A stretch of 64,000 nt of DNA from assembly GCA_009760855.2 (NCBI GenBank), contig WPIO01000089.1, positions 1,634,001 to 1,698,000 on the forward strand. Reading direction: 5' to 3'. The translations under genes and the position numbers were made by a program. Each line of letters begins with the position of its first letter. The first letter of the stretch is position 1. Shown here piece after piece: positions 47,932 through 58,780 of this stretch. The notes under the pieces are model-generated. The model searched no databases and was not told the DNA's origin. It worked only from the letters and a program-made list of their open reading frames with translations. The DNA is from Cristatella mucedo (taxonomy: Eukaryota > Bryozoa > Phylactolaemata > Cristatellidae).

Positions 47932-48085
47932 AATGGTTTGACCAGCCGCTAGGGCGCTCGCCTCGAATCAAGGTCAAGGTGAATGTATTTCGTGACCAAG
48001 GTCGCGGGCTCGAGCACCGCGGCATGTGTGAAGCCGCCTGAATAGAGACTAAGGTCTCTTGCGGTGCTGTGCAAATTAAGTGTAT
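47932..48085 (+). mobile_element. SINE2 copy
   Basis: A-box-like GACCAGCCGCTAGGGCGC, B-box-like GGGCTCGAGCACC, then GAAGCCGCCTGAATAGAGAC and GTCTCTTGCGGTGCTGTGCA, an L2-A-like 3' hairpin. Confidence 0.8.
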
Positions 48086-48293
48086 CTATATTTATTTTTT
48101 AATATTTAAGATTAAGCCCGCAAGACAAAATCCTGTCTACGGTGTTGCAGTGGTGTTTTCATTCATAGCTGAGCGAAAGCGAGGTCTCGGCACTTCGTTG
48201 CGTTATTTCCTCCCTGACCTTCCCCTTCGCCACTTGCTCCTGTCTCCCTTCGCGGAGCGACAGTGTAGCTCACATTGCTAAAAGCGGAAGTAT

Positions 48294-48295
48294 GT

Positions 48296-48342
<47 letters not shown>

Positions 48343-48398
48343 TATAATTATATTAATATTAATTATATAATTATAATTATATAATTATATATATATAT
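48294..48398. repeat. (TA)n/AATTATAT array
   Basis: TA dinucleotide tract grading into TATAATTATA units. Confidence 0.97.
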
Positions 48399-48407
48399 AA
48401 TTATATT

Positions 48408-48480
48408 CGCATAGCGCCCTAAAAAGTTTAATCTCCATCACCTTGGTCGTCTGAGTCAAGCACGTTACTCCTGAGCCAAA
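48408..48480 (-). mobile_element. SINE2 fragment
   Basis: Reverse tail CATAGCGCCCTAAAAAGTTT followed by part of the body (CACCTTGGTCGTCTGAGTCA). Confidence 0.65.
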
Positions 48481-48534
48481 TTAGAGTAAAGCCTCGTCTC
48501 CCTGTATCTTTAAGTCTGCTCCTTAATTAAGTAC

Positions 48535-48636
48535 GCCGCATCCACGCGTACGAGCAGCAAAGAGCGGTGGCCCACGCGGCAGCGGCGCTCTGGACGACTG
48601 CGGCCAAACGATTGCGTCGGATGTTCGCTCTCCCCA
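48535..48636 (+). CDS. weak candidate exon, unknown gene
   Basis: After the pyrimidine-rich TCCTTAATTAAG, a + reading RRIHAYEQQRAVAHAAAALW then TTAAKRLRRMFALP looks like an amphipathic basic helix. No good donor follows, so the 3' limit is arbitrary. Confidence 0.3.
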
Positions 48637-48951
48637 GCACGGGGGTCGCTGCGAACGCAGCCGCTTTCCAGCTTCCGCTTACACTCGGCTCGGCTAGCCT
48701 GTTGGGCTGCAGGCACCACGGAGTGCATTCCAGTCGTCGAGCCCCGCGCCGCCGCCCCGCCCCATCCGGCGTGCAGAGCCGCCGCCGCCGCCGCATTAAA
48801 GAGCCTTCGCGCGGCATTTGCATATGCTCAATATCTCAATGCTGCGCCTCTCTCTAGATGACCTCGCCTACAGCCCGAGCTACCACCAAGTCGAATGGCC
48901 GGGCGCGTAATGCATGTGCATTAGTAGTTATCTCCCCTTAACCGCAGTCTT

Positions 48952-49116
48952 CGACCTGGCCTCGGCGAGCGGCGCGTTTGAGTTAAGCCGCCGAAGCACG
49001 CTGACGCTGCAGCAGAGCCCGCCGTCCGGAAGTCCCCTATGCAGCGCTCGGACGTCGCTCTTCAGACGCCGGCTGAGAGCGCGCTGCGACCGCTCGCCCG
49101 TTATCTTCACCTAGAC
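48952..49116 (+). CDS. weak candidate exon, unknown gene
   Basis: After CCCCTTAACCGCAG, a reading FDLASASGAFELSRRSTLTL followed by a Ser/Arg-rich part to a TAG. CpG-rich context; the reverse strand is also open. Confidence 0.3.
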
Positions 49117-49824
49117 GCACGCGCGCGCGCGCGCGCTCGCACTCACGCACATAGGCACGCGCGCACGAGAGCGCCCCCTCGTCGTAGCAACTGTCGTGCG
49201 ACGTTCCCGCTACCCGAGCGAGAACGGACGCGAAGCCGCGCGCGCTCCGTTCGACGCGCGGTGCGAGCCAGCGCCGAATTCGCGCCGCGGCCGCGGTCAA
49301 ACGAGCCAGGCTGCCGCCACGCTGCCTGCACTTGGACCGTTTGGACGCACGCACTCCCCGATGCGCCTCGCCGCTCGCTACAGCGCGCGCGCGCCGCTGT
49401 GATTCGGAAAGGAGCCCGCATCCGGTGCTATTATGGGAGGCAAAAAGCCTCTGGTCGGCTCGCTCGCTCGATAATCGAGTTGCTCGAAAGCCATTTGCCA
49501 AAGCCGCACCCGCGTCCCGGCCGCCGCCGCGGGTCGAAGAGGCCGGCGGCCGGCGACCTGCGGCGCCTCGCCTCGCCCCGCTCCCGTCGGTGCGCGCGCT
49601 CTCCCGTCCTGCTCTGCCTTGGCGGCTTCGCGATGGCGACTGCGACCGGTGCGCCCGCATGCGCCGCTGCGCCCGGTGCGCCCGCATCTTTCGCTAGGAC
49701 CTGGCGCGGCCAGGATCCGGCGGCCGCGTCCGGCTGCTGGCGGCGGCGGCTTTAATGGGCCGCCTGAGCGACGCCGATGCGGCTCGCGGCCGTTCTGATC
49801 GATAGCCACTCTCCGGACAGGCCA

Positions 49825-50025
49825 CTCGATGTGACAAAAGAGTTCGGTAGCCGTGGGAGCTCAGCACCGGGGACCGTGCTGCGCTCCGACCTAGCCGCCG
49901 TTGACGAGCCAGCCCTCGGCGACGGTTTCCCGCCGCCTTCCTGCACCGCCCCCCCCCCCCAGCCGTGTCCCGTGCCCAGCCAGGACGCCGGGACCGACGA
50001 AAAAAGAGATGAGACATCTGTGTAA
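49825..50025 (+). CDS. candidate terminal exon ending in PDZ ligand ETSV
   Basis: After ACTCTCCGGACAG (phase 2 in) or from an ATG at 49777. Encodes PLDVTKEFGSRGSSAPGTVL, a Pro/Cys-rich linker, then SQDAGTDEKRDETSV and TAA. The last four residues fit a class I PDZ-binding motif (Thr at -2, Val at 0), common at the C-termini of channels, pumps and receptors. The family is unknown because upstream exons are unresolved. Confidence 0.45.
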   Translation, partial: LDVTKEFGSRGSSAPGTVLRSDLAAVDEPALGDGFPPPSCTAPPPQPCPVPSQDAGTDEKRDETSV

Positions 50026-50077
50026 AAGAAGACGTCGAACGCCTCCGGAACGCCGCCGCGCTCCCGACGGAGGGCGA

Positions 50078-50116
50078 CGACGCAGCACTGACGCAGCACT
50101 GACGCAGCACTGACGC
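50078..50116. repeat. 11-bp tandem repeat
   Basis: Three to four units of ACGCAGCACTG just after the candidate terminal exon. Confidence 0.9.
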
Positions 50117-50204
50117 AGCGGCAGCGACTGAATTCGAGCAGGCAGCGAAGCGCGACCCACGCCGCCGCCACCCACATGCGGGACATTCTGCCTCCAGCCT
50201 CGTT

Positions 50205-50272
50205 TCGAGGCATATGTGAAGCGCCCGAATAGAGATTAAGTAGTTCTCTTGGGGCGCTATATGCATGAATTA
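50205..50272 (+). mobile_element. SINE2 tail fragment
   Basis: GTGAAGCGCCCGAATAGAGA and TTCTCTTGGGGCGCTATATG, the clearest form of the SINE2 tail. Confidence 0.75.
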
Positions 50273-50314
50273 TATTTTATTTATTTACTGAAATGTTACC
50301 GAGCCAAGGCGGCT

Positions 50315-50415
50315 AAGAGCTGCGATTGTGGCCACGGACATCTCTCCTGCGTAACGCTTGCTGAGTCTTTGTGGCTTTGCGAAGTTACCGACGGAGGGAG
50401 ATGCATTACATTGCC
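50315..50415 (+). mobile_element. L2-B LINE, 3' tail
   Basis: The forward counterpart of the reverse tails: CTCCTGCGTAACGC, GTCTTTGTGGCTTTG and GGAGATGCATTACATTG. Confidence 0.8.
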
Positions 50416-50419
50416 CTAA

Positions 50420-50479
50420 TGGATCTGGAGCGTGAGGAACGCCGGTGGTCAGCAGCTATGGCGGCGACGGCGCGTCAGG
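50420..50479 (+). CDS. candidate first exon, unknown gene
   Basis: ATG immediately after an L2-B tail. Encodes MDLEREERRWSAAMAATARQ and ends at CGTCAG|GTAAAG in phase 0. The short helical basic/acidic segment resembles a coiled coil. Phase fits the exon at 51734. Alternatively it is an internal exon using the AG inside CTGGAG. Confidence 0.45.
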
Positions 50480-51002
50480 TAAAGTTTTTGAGTTGCCACG
50501 TTCGTACGACCCCAGTGTCGGAGCCACTGCGCCACCGCCCGGCTGCCAATTCAGATTTCGCGCGACGATTTCTCAGTTAAATTATCGATCGGAAGGTTTA
50601 ACTGCACCATTCGTCTAGCAACGGCAGAGCCTGCCGCCCCGTTGCTGGCAACAGGCAATCATAAAGAGTTGCCGGCTGAAGGTCACGAGCCCACCACCCC
50701 CGAGACGGCAAATTGGTGCGAGCACCTTCGCATCTGGTTTATTTTCTCGCCGCGCCGTGCCGAGCGCGGCTGATATGCATACACACGTCGTACGAGGCGC
50801 AAGGCTTGGCAGTGCGACCGGTCGGTCGGTTACTGGGGAGCACCCACCAAACACGTCGCACCACTTCTTTTCTACCGCGAGCGAAAACTGTTCACGTATA
50901 CGTATAAGCGACCGTTGGGTAAGAAGATTAAAAAAGTAGCTGCTGCCGTTTCGTAAAAATAAGGAACAGAGCATTTTAACAAAGATACATAAATAGAAAG
51001 TA

Positions 51003-51135
51003 TAATTCATTTGCATAGCTCCCTGAGAGAACCTAATCTCTATTATGGTACCTGACTTTGTCCGCAGGGCTCAAGACCACGACTTCGGTCATCACAAGTG
51101 TTCACCTTGACCTTGGTCGTTAAAGGCGTACTCCG
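51003..51135 (-). mobile_element. SINE2 copy
   Basis: Reverse copy: tail TTTGCATAGCTCCCTGAGAG and AACCTAATCTCTATT, then the body with GGGCTCAAGACCACGACTTC (reverse B box). Confidence 0.75.
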
Positions 51136-51339
51136 ATGTGCAAAAGTATATAGCGACACAGTTAAAAAATGACTGCATGTAAGACTAAGCGCATTAGCAA
51201 CCTTTACTAAGCAAGTACTTGAGCACCTAAAAAATGCATTAACATTAGAAACTACATAGCAACGGGCAACATAGACGCTGTAGCATAGACGCTGTAACGC
51301 TATATATAGTTATAGCGTAGCATAGACGCTGTAAAAAAA

Positions 51340-51505
51340 AATCCTAGCTGATTAAACAGCCTCTTTTTGTATAGCGACAGAAGAGCCTTTACGGCTATCA
51401 CCACCGCTTACAGTAGCGATACAGAATCGCCCACCACAGGAATCGAACGCACGACCTCGGGACCGAGGTCGTGAAAGCAACCGCCTTACCTAGTGTGCCA
51501 TGTAA
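51340..51505 (-). mobile_element. SINE1 copy with flanking duplication
   Basis: Reverse copy with GCCTTTACGGCTATCACCAC and reverse B box GGAATCGAACGCACGACCTC. It is flanked by GTAACGCTATATATAGTTAT plus AGCG on both sides (about 51295-51318 and 51504-51527), a likely long target-site duplication. A 16-bp TAGCATAGACGCTGTA repeat lies at the 3' (left) side. Confidence 0.85.
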
Positions 51506-51564
51506 CGCTATATATAGTTATAGCGAGAGAATTATTTGTATAACCTGCGACCTGCGCAGACTAT

Positions 51565-51640
51565 ACCTGAAGTGCCTAGGAAGTGATCAAGTTCTCTAAT
51601 GGCGCTATCCAACAAGTTTACTATTATTATTATCAATAGT
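51565..51640 (+). mobile_element. L2-A LINE, solitary tail
   Basis: GTGCCTAGGAAGTGATCAAG, GGCGCTATCC and (ATT)n, grading into a TAG/CAG trinucleotide tract to about 51705. Confidence 0.7.
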
Positions 51641-51733
51641 AGTAGCATTAGTAGCAGAAGCAGCAGCAGCAGTAACAGCAGTAGCAGCAGTAGTAGCAGC
51701 AGCAGTAGAAAAGCGTATGCTTTTATTGCAGAT

Positions 51734-51949
51734 AGTGGGCAATAGCTGCAAACAAGTGCTGCATGCTAACAAGTTGGGCGCTCGCCTTTCCGTTGGTGGA
51801 TACGACGGGTGCAACGTCTCACTATGGAAGCGCGACCGGAAGCCGGCGCTACAGCTGATACAGCGATCCTGCTTTTCTTCTCGCTTCACCAAAGCTGCGG
51901 CGGCAAGGTTCTTCAGCTATCAGCGCCGACGATGTGCGGCGGTAGCGGG
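51734..51949 (+). CDS. candidate second exon, unknown gene
   Basis: After GCTTTTATTGCAG, phase 0 in, phase 1 out at GTAGCGG|GTGAGC. Encodes IVGNSCKQVLHANKLGARLS, VGGYDGCNVSLWKRDRKPAL and FTKAAAARFFSYQRRRCAAV. Good splice sites and phase continuity with 50479 are the support. Family unknown. A downstream open stretch at 52530-52774 may continue the gene. Confidence 0.45.
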
Positions 51950-52309
51950 TGAGCTGACGTAATCGTGCGGCAGTAGCTGCTCGAGCAGACGCCCGAGTTC
52001 AGGCGCTGCTCGAGCAGCGCCGTGCTGGCCGTGCTTCCGTCGGATTATCTCCCGTACTCGACTGGATCGGACGTTCGTCTCCACCGCCTTCCTTGAGCCA
52101 TCGAACCGATTTGTGAAGTCTCGGAATTCTGTTTCCTCTCGCTCGATGAGGCACTTATCGTGACAGTGCTTTGAAAATCGATTTGTCAGTGCAGCCATGT
52201 TTATCTGCTCCTCTCACTCCTCAGCTCAGGCACCTTTCTGGGCGCAGTGTGAAGACTTTTGGACGCAGCTTTCGTCCTGTAGCTTTCATACTCGCGTTCA
52301 ATCCTAGCA

Positions 52310-52392
52310 ACTGTAAAGCGCCTAGAAAGATATTGAGTTCTCTGACGGTGCTTTATCAAGTGTATTATTATTATTATTATTATTATTATTGT
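52310..52392 (+). mobile_element. L2-A LINE, solitary tail
   Basis: GTAAAGCGCCTAGAAAGATA, GACGGTGCTTTATCAAGTG and (TTA)n. Confidence 0.85.
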
Positions 52393-53301
<909 letters not shown>

Positions 53302-53665
53302 TGGACAGTCTGGTCTGTATGGCAGTATTTAAAGCAAGTCTTTAATTCAGAGCCGTGGTCTATTCCACAGCCACGGAATGGCCAAATGTCCGCAGCAGCT
53401 GCCGTAATGCACGGCCGCACGACGATTACCTCCGTGTCCTTTAACGCTCTCTAAACCATAGATGGCGACATATCCGGATCCCAACGAGTAAATAACGTTC
53501 AGCTCTAGCACCGTCGTAATCTAATTCAGTCAGGAAGCCGGCGTGTCAGCTAGGCAGTAGGCCGGATTGATTAGCATCTGATAAGCATCCCACCAGGCCT
53601 CCAGTTTGGCATACCAACAGCTAAGCAGAATCTGTAAATGTAGAGAATTCACCGGGCTGCTAGTT

Positions 53666-53666
<1 letters not shown>

Positions 53667-53759
<93 letters not shown>
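53667..53759. repeat. (CT)n microsatellite
   Basis: Pure CT array following a C8 run. Confidence 0.98.
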
Positions 53760-53760
<1 letters not shown>

Positions 53761-53761
53761 A

Positions 53762-53861
53762 GCCCGGCTCGAACTAAAGTACCTTCACCCCGTGCGCACT
53801 CGTATTCGGCGCCCGGCTCGAACTAAAGTACCTTCACCCCGTGCGCACTCGTATTCGGCGC
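53762..53861. repeat. 49-bp exact tandem duplication
   Basis: Two identical units beginning CCCGGCTCGAACTAAAGTAC directly after the CT array. Recent slippage or unequal exchange. Confidence 0.93.
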
Positions 53862-54305
53862 CGAGATATCGTTTGACATCAGACGCTGCGCTCTTCTGGC
53901 AGTTCAGCTCTGTTTGCTAAGGCCGGCTGCCTTTACTGGTGAGCCTCATCTCTGAAACCGCGGCACATCAAGCGGGTCCAGAGTCCGACACCAAAGCGCC
54001 GATCGGGGCGGTAGAGGCCAAACCTCAATGAACGACAGCAGTCATTTATTCAGCATACAACCTTCTTCAGATGCACTGAGCGAAAGCGGCGCAGTGGAGG
54101 CGAAAAGGACCGAAAGGATAAAGAGAGAGAGAGAGACAGAGTGTGTGTATGGGGAGGTTGAGAGCAATAGCTAGAGTAAACAAAGCATTGTACAGAGAGA
54201 TAAATAGACAGACGAAGATTTGTAGAGTGACCGAAATAGAAATAAAAATAAAGATAAATAGAAATTAGAAAGTGGATAGAATGGAAATATGTAGATTGAT
54301 AAATA
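53862..54305. other. spacer, nothing recognised
   Basis: Ordinary sequence becoming AT-rich with GATA-like simple repeats toward 54300. Confidence 0.5.
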
Positions 54306-54485
54306 AATTCTGGATGATTCAATAGCCTCTTTTATACAGCGGCAGAAGAGCCTTAACGGCTATCACCACTGCTTGCAGCGGCGATAAAGGATCGCGCATT
54401 GCAGAATTCGAACCCACGACCTCGAGACAGAGGTTTTGTAAAGCAACCACCTTACCTAGCGTGCCGTCACGGCTCACCATAGACA
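54306..54485 (-). mobile_element. SINE1 copy
   Basis: The most complete SINE1 copy, reverse strand: AGCCTTAACGGCTATCACCA, reverse B box GAATTCGAACCCACGACCTC and reverse A-box region AACCACCTTACCTAGCGTGC. Confidence 0.9.
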
Positions 54486-55103
54486 TGACATGGAATCGGT
54501 AGGTTGCCTCATCGCTCATTGCGTCATCGGGCTACAGTCGACTGTCTGCCGCCGTCGCTGCTACGTATTGGGCGATTGATGCAAGCCTCCAGGCACGGGG
54601 TTGGGGGCTGATTCGCGGACTTCCGAAAACCGGCGACATTTGGCGCTGACGAATCGGTACTATACCCGTCGCCTCCGGCAAGCAGTTATCACATGAGCAC
54701 GTTCTTAGTAAGCGCCCTAGCTACAGTCGCGCCTTGCTGCACTATACGATTTCATGCTCATTCATCCAGCCGCAGTCGTTTATCTACTTCTCCAGTGCAG
54801 TATACAAATACGAGCTCACTCGAATGGCGGAGCTCGAGAAATACAATTTACCGGCGCAGCGCAAGCGCTCAGCGTGCTGGCAGCTCGCTGGAGCGTGGCA
54901 GCCGAGCGTCAGCGGACGCGGCGTGCCAAAGCGCTAAGCCGCCGGCAGACGCCGTCCGCCGGGAGCCGACATCGGAGCCAACGAGCGGTGGGATCGAGGC
55001 TCGAAGTACCGAGATCGCGCGCCGAAGAAAGCGTGTCGTTGCGCGCGCGCGCGAGGCGCGGCGTCGCCGCAGGTTTGAATTCATCGACCGTCTGCCGTTG
55101 CAG
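54486..55103. promoter_or_regulatory. GC-rich presumed promoter/5' region
   Basis: CpG-rich sequence rising from about 54690, upstream of the Lys-rich exon. A pyrimidine tract and GTTGCAG acceptor at 55097-55103 suggest that the exon at 55104 may itself be preceded by a noncoding exon here. Promoter role inferred from position and composition only. Confidence 0.4.
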
Positions 55104-55149
55104 GACGCTGGCCGGCAGCGTGGACAGCGGCGAGCTTTTCTGCTGAGCC

Positions 55150-55419
55150 ATGGACAAACCCAAAGCGGAAAAGACAAAAGGCGACAAGGCGTCCGCGGAA
55201 AAAGCGGCTGCATCGACGCCCGACAAGCCCAAAGCCGACAAGGCCGCCGCCGCCGCCGCACCGGAGAAGCCCAAAGCCGACAAGGCTGCCGCTGAGAAGG
55301 GAGCCACCGATAAGGCGAAACAGTCCTCCGACAAGACGTCGCCAGAGAAAAGCAAGCCTGCCGACAAGCCGAAGTCGGACAAGACTGCCGCGAAAGCCGA
55401 CGCTGCCAAAAGCACCGGG
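55150..55419 (+). CDS. Lys/Ala/Pro-rich first coding exon, possible calmodulin N-terminal extension
   Basis: ATG in a strong context (GCCATGG) with an in-frame TGA two codons upstream, so the start is firm. Ninety codons end at ACCGGG|GTACGT, phase 0. The product is a repeat of DKPKADK/EKPKADK-like units (MDKPKAEKTKGDKASAEKAA at the start, AKADAAKSTG at the end), like histone H1 tails or the N-terminal extension of myosin essential light chains. The next strong exon on this strand that I can identify is calmodulin exon 2 at 59789, which accepts phase 0, so an in-frame STG-ADQLTEEQIA join is possible. It could equally belong to a separate gene with exons I missed. Confidence 0.75.
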
Positions 55420-56884
55420 GTACGTTTTCATCCTCTTCGCTGCCGCCGCTTTCGTAATGGCTCCCTCCCCCCCCCCCTGTGCCTTCCCGACTGCTAATCG
55501 TCGCCAGCCGACTTCGCTGGAAGAACCGCCAGCTAGCTCGCACGATATCCACACGCGGAGCTGAGCTGAGAGCCACCGCTACCGATTTTGACCGACCGCT
55601 GCGGCTACCGATCTGTTAGCGCACGCCACCGCCGTGCTGAAGCGTGGTCGACCGACCGATGCTGCTTTGCTTCGTCAGCTATCCACTCCATCTGTTTTCG
55701 CCTCGCTACGCTTCTCCCGGCCCCAGCTCCCAGAGCTGGACTGCTCTCTCAAATAAATCATTGATGATATTTATTCTTACGAAAACGGAATTGCAACTGA
55801 TTTCTCTTTCCAGTGGCTACAGTGCAGCGCTAGCCGACTTTCTAGCTTTCGTAGTTAAGCAATGAACCTCCTACAATTATTAAACGGTATGCACTTGCAT
55901 TTAATTAAAACGGTGATCCTTCTTAATTTATTGGTGAAACTAACAGTACATATGGACTGTTTGCTGCTAATCATACTTATGATCCTGGCCAGAGGGGGCT
56001 TGAAGACAGGAAATGTTAGGAATGCGTGCGAGGAAAGTAAGGAGGAGGCAACCTCCTATAAGTTAAGGGCATACGGGTCGCTCGCGATCGTTAAAGCTGT
56101 TTCAATGCTTGCCGTTCAAAAATTAATCACTCGTTTGAGCTAGAATGTTGTGACTTCTCGAAAAATGATCTGAAGAGTTACTTCAGATTTGAGTAATGAC
56201 TTGATGCATTTCATTAATGTAATTATGTAATATTATTGTATTATGTATTATGTAATTAGAAATGCCGCGAAAGACCAAATGGGCTAATTTCTTACGAGCG
56301 ATACTCCTGGTAGCCGAATACAGTTGACGATGAGCTATAGAAAGTCTTGAGTGCATGTTTGCTAGCATGAGTGGAGTGACTGATCACTTTTACCATTCCA
56401 CTACGTAAAATATATCTCAGGAGTAAAGATAGAGGACACTGAACTGTCTTAACGTCATTGTGTTTGCATGGGCCCTGAGAATTCTTTTCATAAAGGCTTT
56501 GAGCTCAATTTTTTGCAAACAGCCAAAAGATAGAGCACTTGGCTAAAGAAAGATCTTCTGTAATACACTGCTCAACTGTCAAGCCAACGGTTTTCTGTTT
56601 TGTACTACTGTAGTGGTATGACATCCGATTAAGTGATCATGCGAGGCTCATCAAATATGTAAGTCAAAGTAATCATTCGGCAAAATAGTCAGACTTGGTC
56701 TGCTAATTTCTAAAAAAAAAGACGTGCATTATTAAAAATAAGTTGTTAGTATAGAGTCATACAAAGAACTAAATTGCTCTCGTTCTCATTCTCTTTCTCT
56801 CTCTCTCCCTCTTTCTCTGTCTCTTATTCTCTCTCACTATCCCTAGGCCCTTTATGTATATTTTAATAAAAGCTTGTCAATCGA
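55420..56884. other. intron or spacer, nothing recognised
   Basis: AT-rich. A 93-codon hydrophobic ORF (55862-56143) has no motif and no splice support. A short CT-rich tract lies at about 56777-56840. Confidence 0.5.
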
Positions 56885-57600
56885 TTAGTGATCACGTGTA
56901 CAATTTCAGCACGCATAAGAACAGAAAAGACAACGAACGGGGTTGACACTATCCAGAACAAGGGGTTAAGCTTCTTTTTAAATGTCGTAAAGTCAAAGTA
57001 TATTGCGAAGTAAGTCGCTATTGTTGGCAGCCTTTGGGAGCTTAAAAACCGGAAGCATGGTCCCCAAGAGTGTTGAGGTTGAATAAACGAAAAGAAATGC
57101 TAATACAGTCAAGAGAAGCATGTGACGAAATGGGAAGCCTGGGGTATCTTTGGGCATTTACGATAGCTAAGCAGAAGTGAAAAAATAGAGACATCAACAA
57201 AGTTGATTGCCAGAAACTTGAAGTCGATAGGCTGCTTGATTGGGAGCTGGTGCAGGCCGATAGGAAGTGGCGTAATATGGCAGTTTTGACCGAGCATGGG
57301 AGACTAGCTTAGGTGTGGAGTCTTGCACGATATTCGTCTTTCTGTGCAAACCAGAAAACTGCAGGCAGCAACAGAAGTCTAGGCGGAATGCCACAAAATT
57401 CGTGGCACAGCTTTGTGGTGATATCCTTTTCTAAGCAGGATCCGTCTAACATATCTGTTGAGTACACACAAGTATTTAGTAATTAGGTAGTGTAGTTTGT
57501 AGAAACGATCTGCCATCTGCAAGTAGCTGCTACTTGACTTTCTGCTGTTGAGTTCCGTGTTTGAAGGTGCCAATGTCACAATATAGTCGACTCATACAGT
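56885..57600 (-). mobile_element. L2-A-like LINE, very old copy
   Basis: Reverse strand. Recognisable only by QNCHITPLPIGLHQLPIKQP and weak matches to the 3' UTR. Heavily diverged. Confidence 0.65.
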
Positions 57601-57819
57601 GCATCAGTATGTCACTAACCTCTGCCACGGTGAGCCGTACATTCGTGTCATTTGATCGTTTGCTAATCTACGCCGTAAGAGCATAGCAGCCGTGGTTGAG
57701 CAGCGATGCTGCAGGCAAAGACCGAGCCACCTCTAACGAACGCGGCACCTCTCTGCGACCTAACCGAGCAGAGGGTACCCACCGAGTGGTTGTCTTCCCG
57801 TTCAGATATGCGTTTTCCA

Positions 57820-58130
57820 TAGTCCGCGATATAAAAGACCGTGCATTCAGTTCGTAGTCTCCCAAAGCTTTGAACTTCCGACCGACCGACATCACGAAAT
57901 CCACTGGCTTGAAGACATTTGAAAAGATGCTAAAACTTTGCCTGCTCGCCACCCCCAGCAATTGCTCAGTCCATGCGAATCGTCTTTTTCGTGCTTGAGC
58001 ACTACGGCTGCACTATGCACGTCATGCTGCCCGCACGCTCCACATCCAGCATTCGTATGTAAATTCCCTAGAAAGATATATTTAGTTCTCATATTGTGCT
58101 AAAGAATGCCCTCTTATTATTTTTCTTATG
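57820..58130 (+). mobile_element. L2-A-like LINE, old 3' end
   Basis: GACCGTGCATTCAGTTCGTA and CTCCCAAAGCTTTGAACTTC correspond to the GDRAFSSYAPKAWNS region. A decayed tail ends near 58130. Confidence 0.7.
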
Positions 58131-58544
58131 CTTATACATACGCTCGAGCGACCTAAGGTTTCGCGTGGAAGTAGTTACTCCTCCGAGGCAGCGTTTCCGG
58201 TATCTAGCCCACTGCTGACGGAAGCGTAATTCCCCCGGGCACGGTGACCCGGATCTCTTCAGGCTCTTACGAACCAGTGCATATAAAACTGTTGCAGCGA
58301 GCTTCGAGCTCGTTGAAACCCACACGTGACTGCCCAGTCATTGACGAGTGTCGGCTTTGGTGCAAAATCTTGCGTAATACAACAATGCAGCTAGATTATG
58401 ACCCCGTACGAAACAGCTGTATCATAGCTAGGGATTGCAGGCTGTCAGAGCAAAGGGTCGTGACTGATACATTTTGCTGAGCACATTCGGAGAGAAAGCT
58501 TCGATAAATCCATCCAGTCTGGTTAACGCACCGGCGGTTTCCTT

Positions 58545-58620
58545 TCCCAGAACATGCAAAGTGCATGGGATGCAGTTCTGTTGTGGTACTATATAGATGT
58601 CATGTTACTATTACCATTCA
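58545..58620 (+). mobile_element. L2-A-like LINE, decayed tail
   Basis: CCTTTCCCAGAACATGCAAA and a degenerate hairpin ending in ATTACCATT. Confidence 0.5.
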
Positions 58621-58633
58621 AAGACAACGATTT

Positions 58634-58780
58634 ACAGCTGTGTCTTAGCCCCAGGGGTAAGGTGCTCGTTCTTCACGATCCTGGTCGGGGGTTTGAGTCC
58701 TCCAGCGGCCGATCCCCTATTGACCACTTCAAGCGGTGGTGATAACTGCGAAGGCTCTTTTGTCGCTTAACACACGAAGC
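58634..58780 (+). mobile_element. SINE1 copy
   Basis: GGGGTAAGGTGCTCG (A-box region), GGTTTGAGTCCTCC-like B box, then CCCCTATTGACCACTTCAAG and GCGAAGGCTCTTTTGTCGC. Confidence 0.8.

Noticed and set aside
49037-49755. Overlapping 216- and 238-codon ORFs on both strands
   Set aside because: CpG-rich sequence lacks stops in all frames; the low-complexity Arg/Ala content gives no reason to prefer either.
49694-50266. 190-codon reverse-strand ORF
   Set aside because: It is the shadow of the better + strand reading ending in ETSV, and its start lies inside a SINE2 tail.
54869-55576. 235-codon and related reverse-strand ORFs
   Set aside because: They are antisense to the Lys-rich exon, whose Kozak context, upstream stop and donor are far better evidence.
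55862-56143. 93-codon hydrophobic ORF
   Set aside because: AT-rich Leu/Ile composition, no domain, and it lies in the interval between the Lys-rich exon and calmodulin without splice signals.
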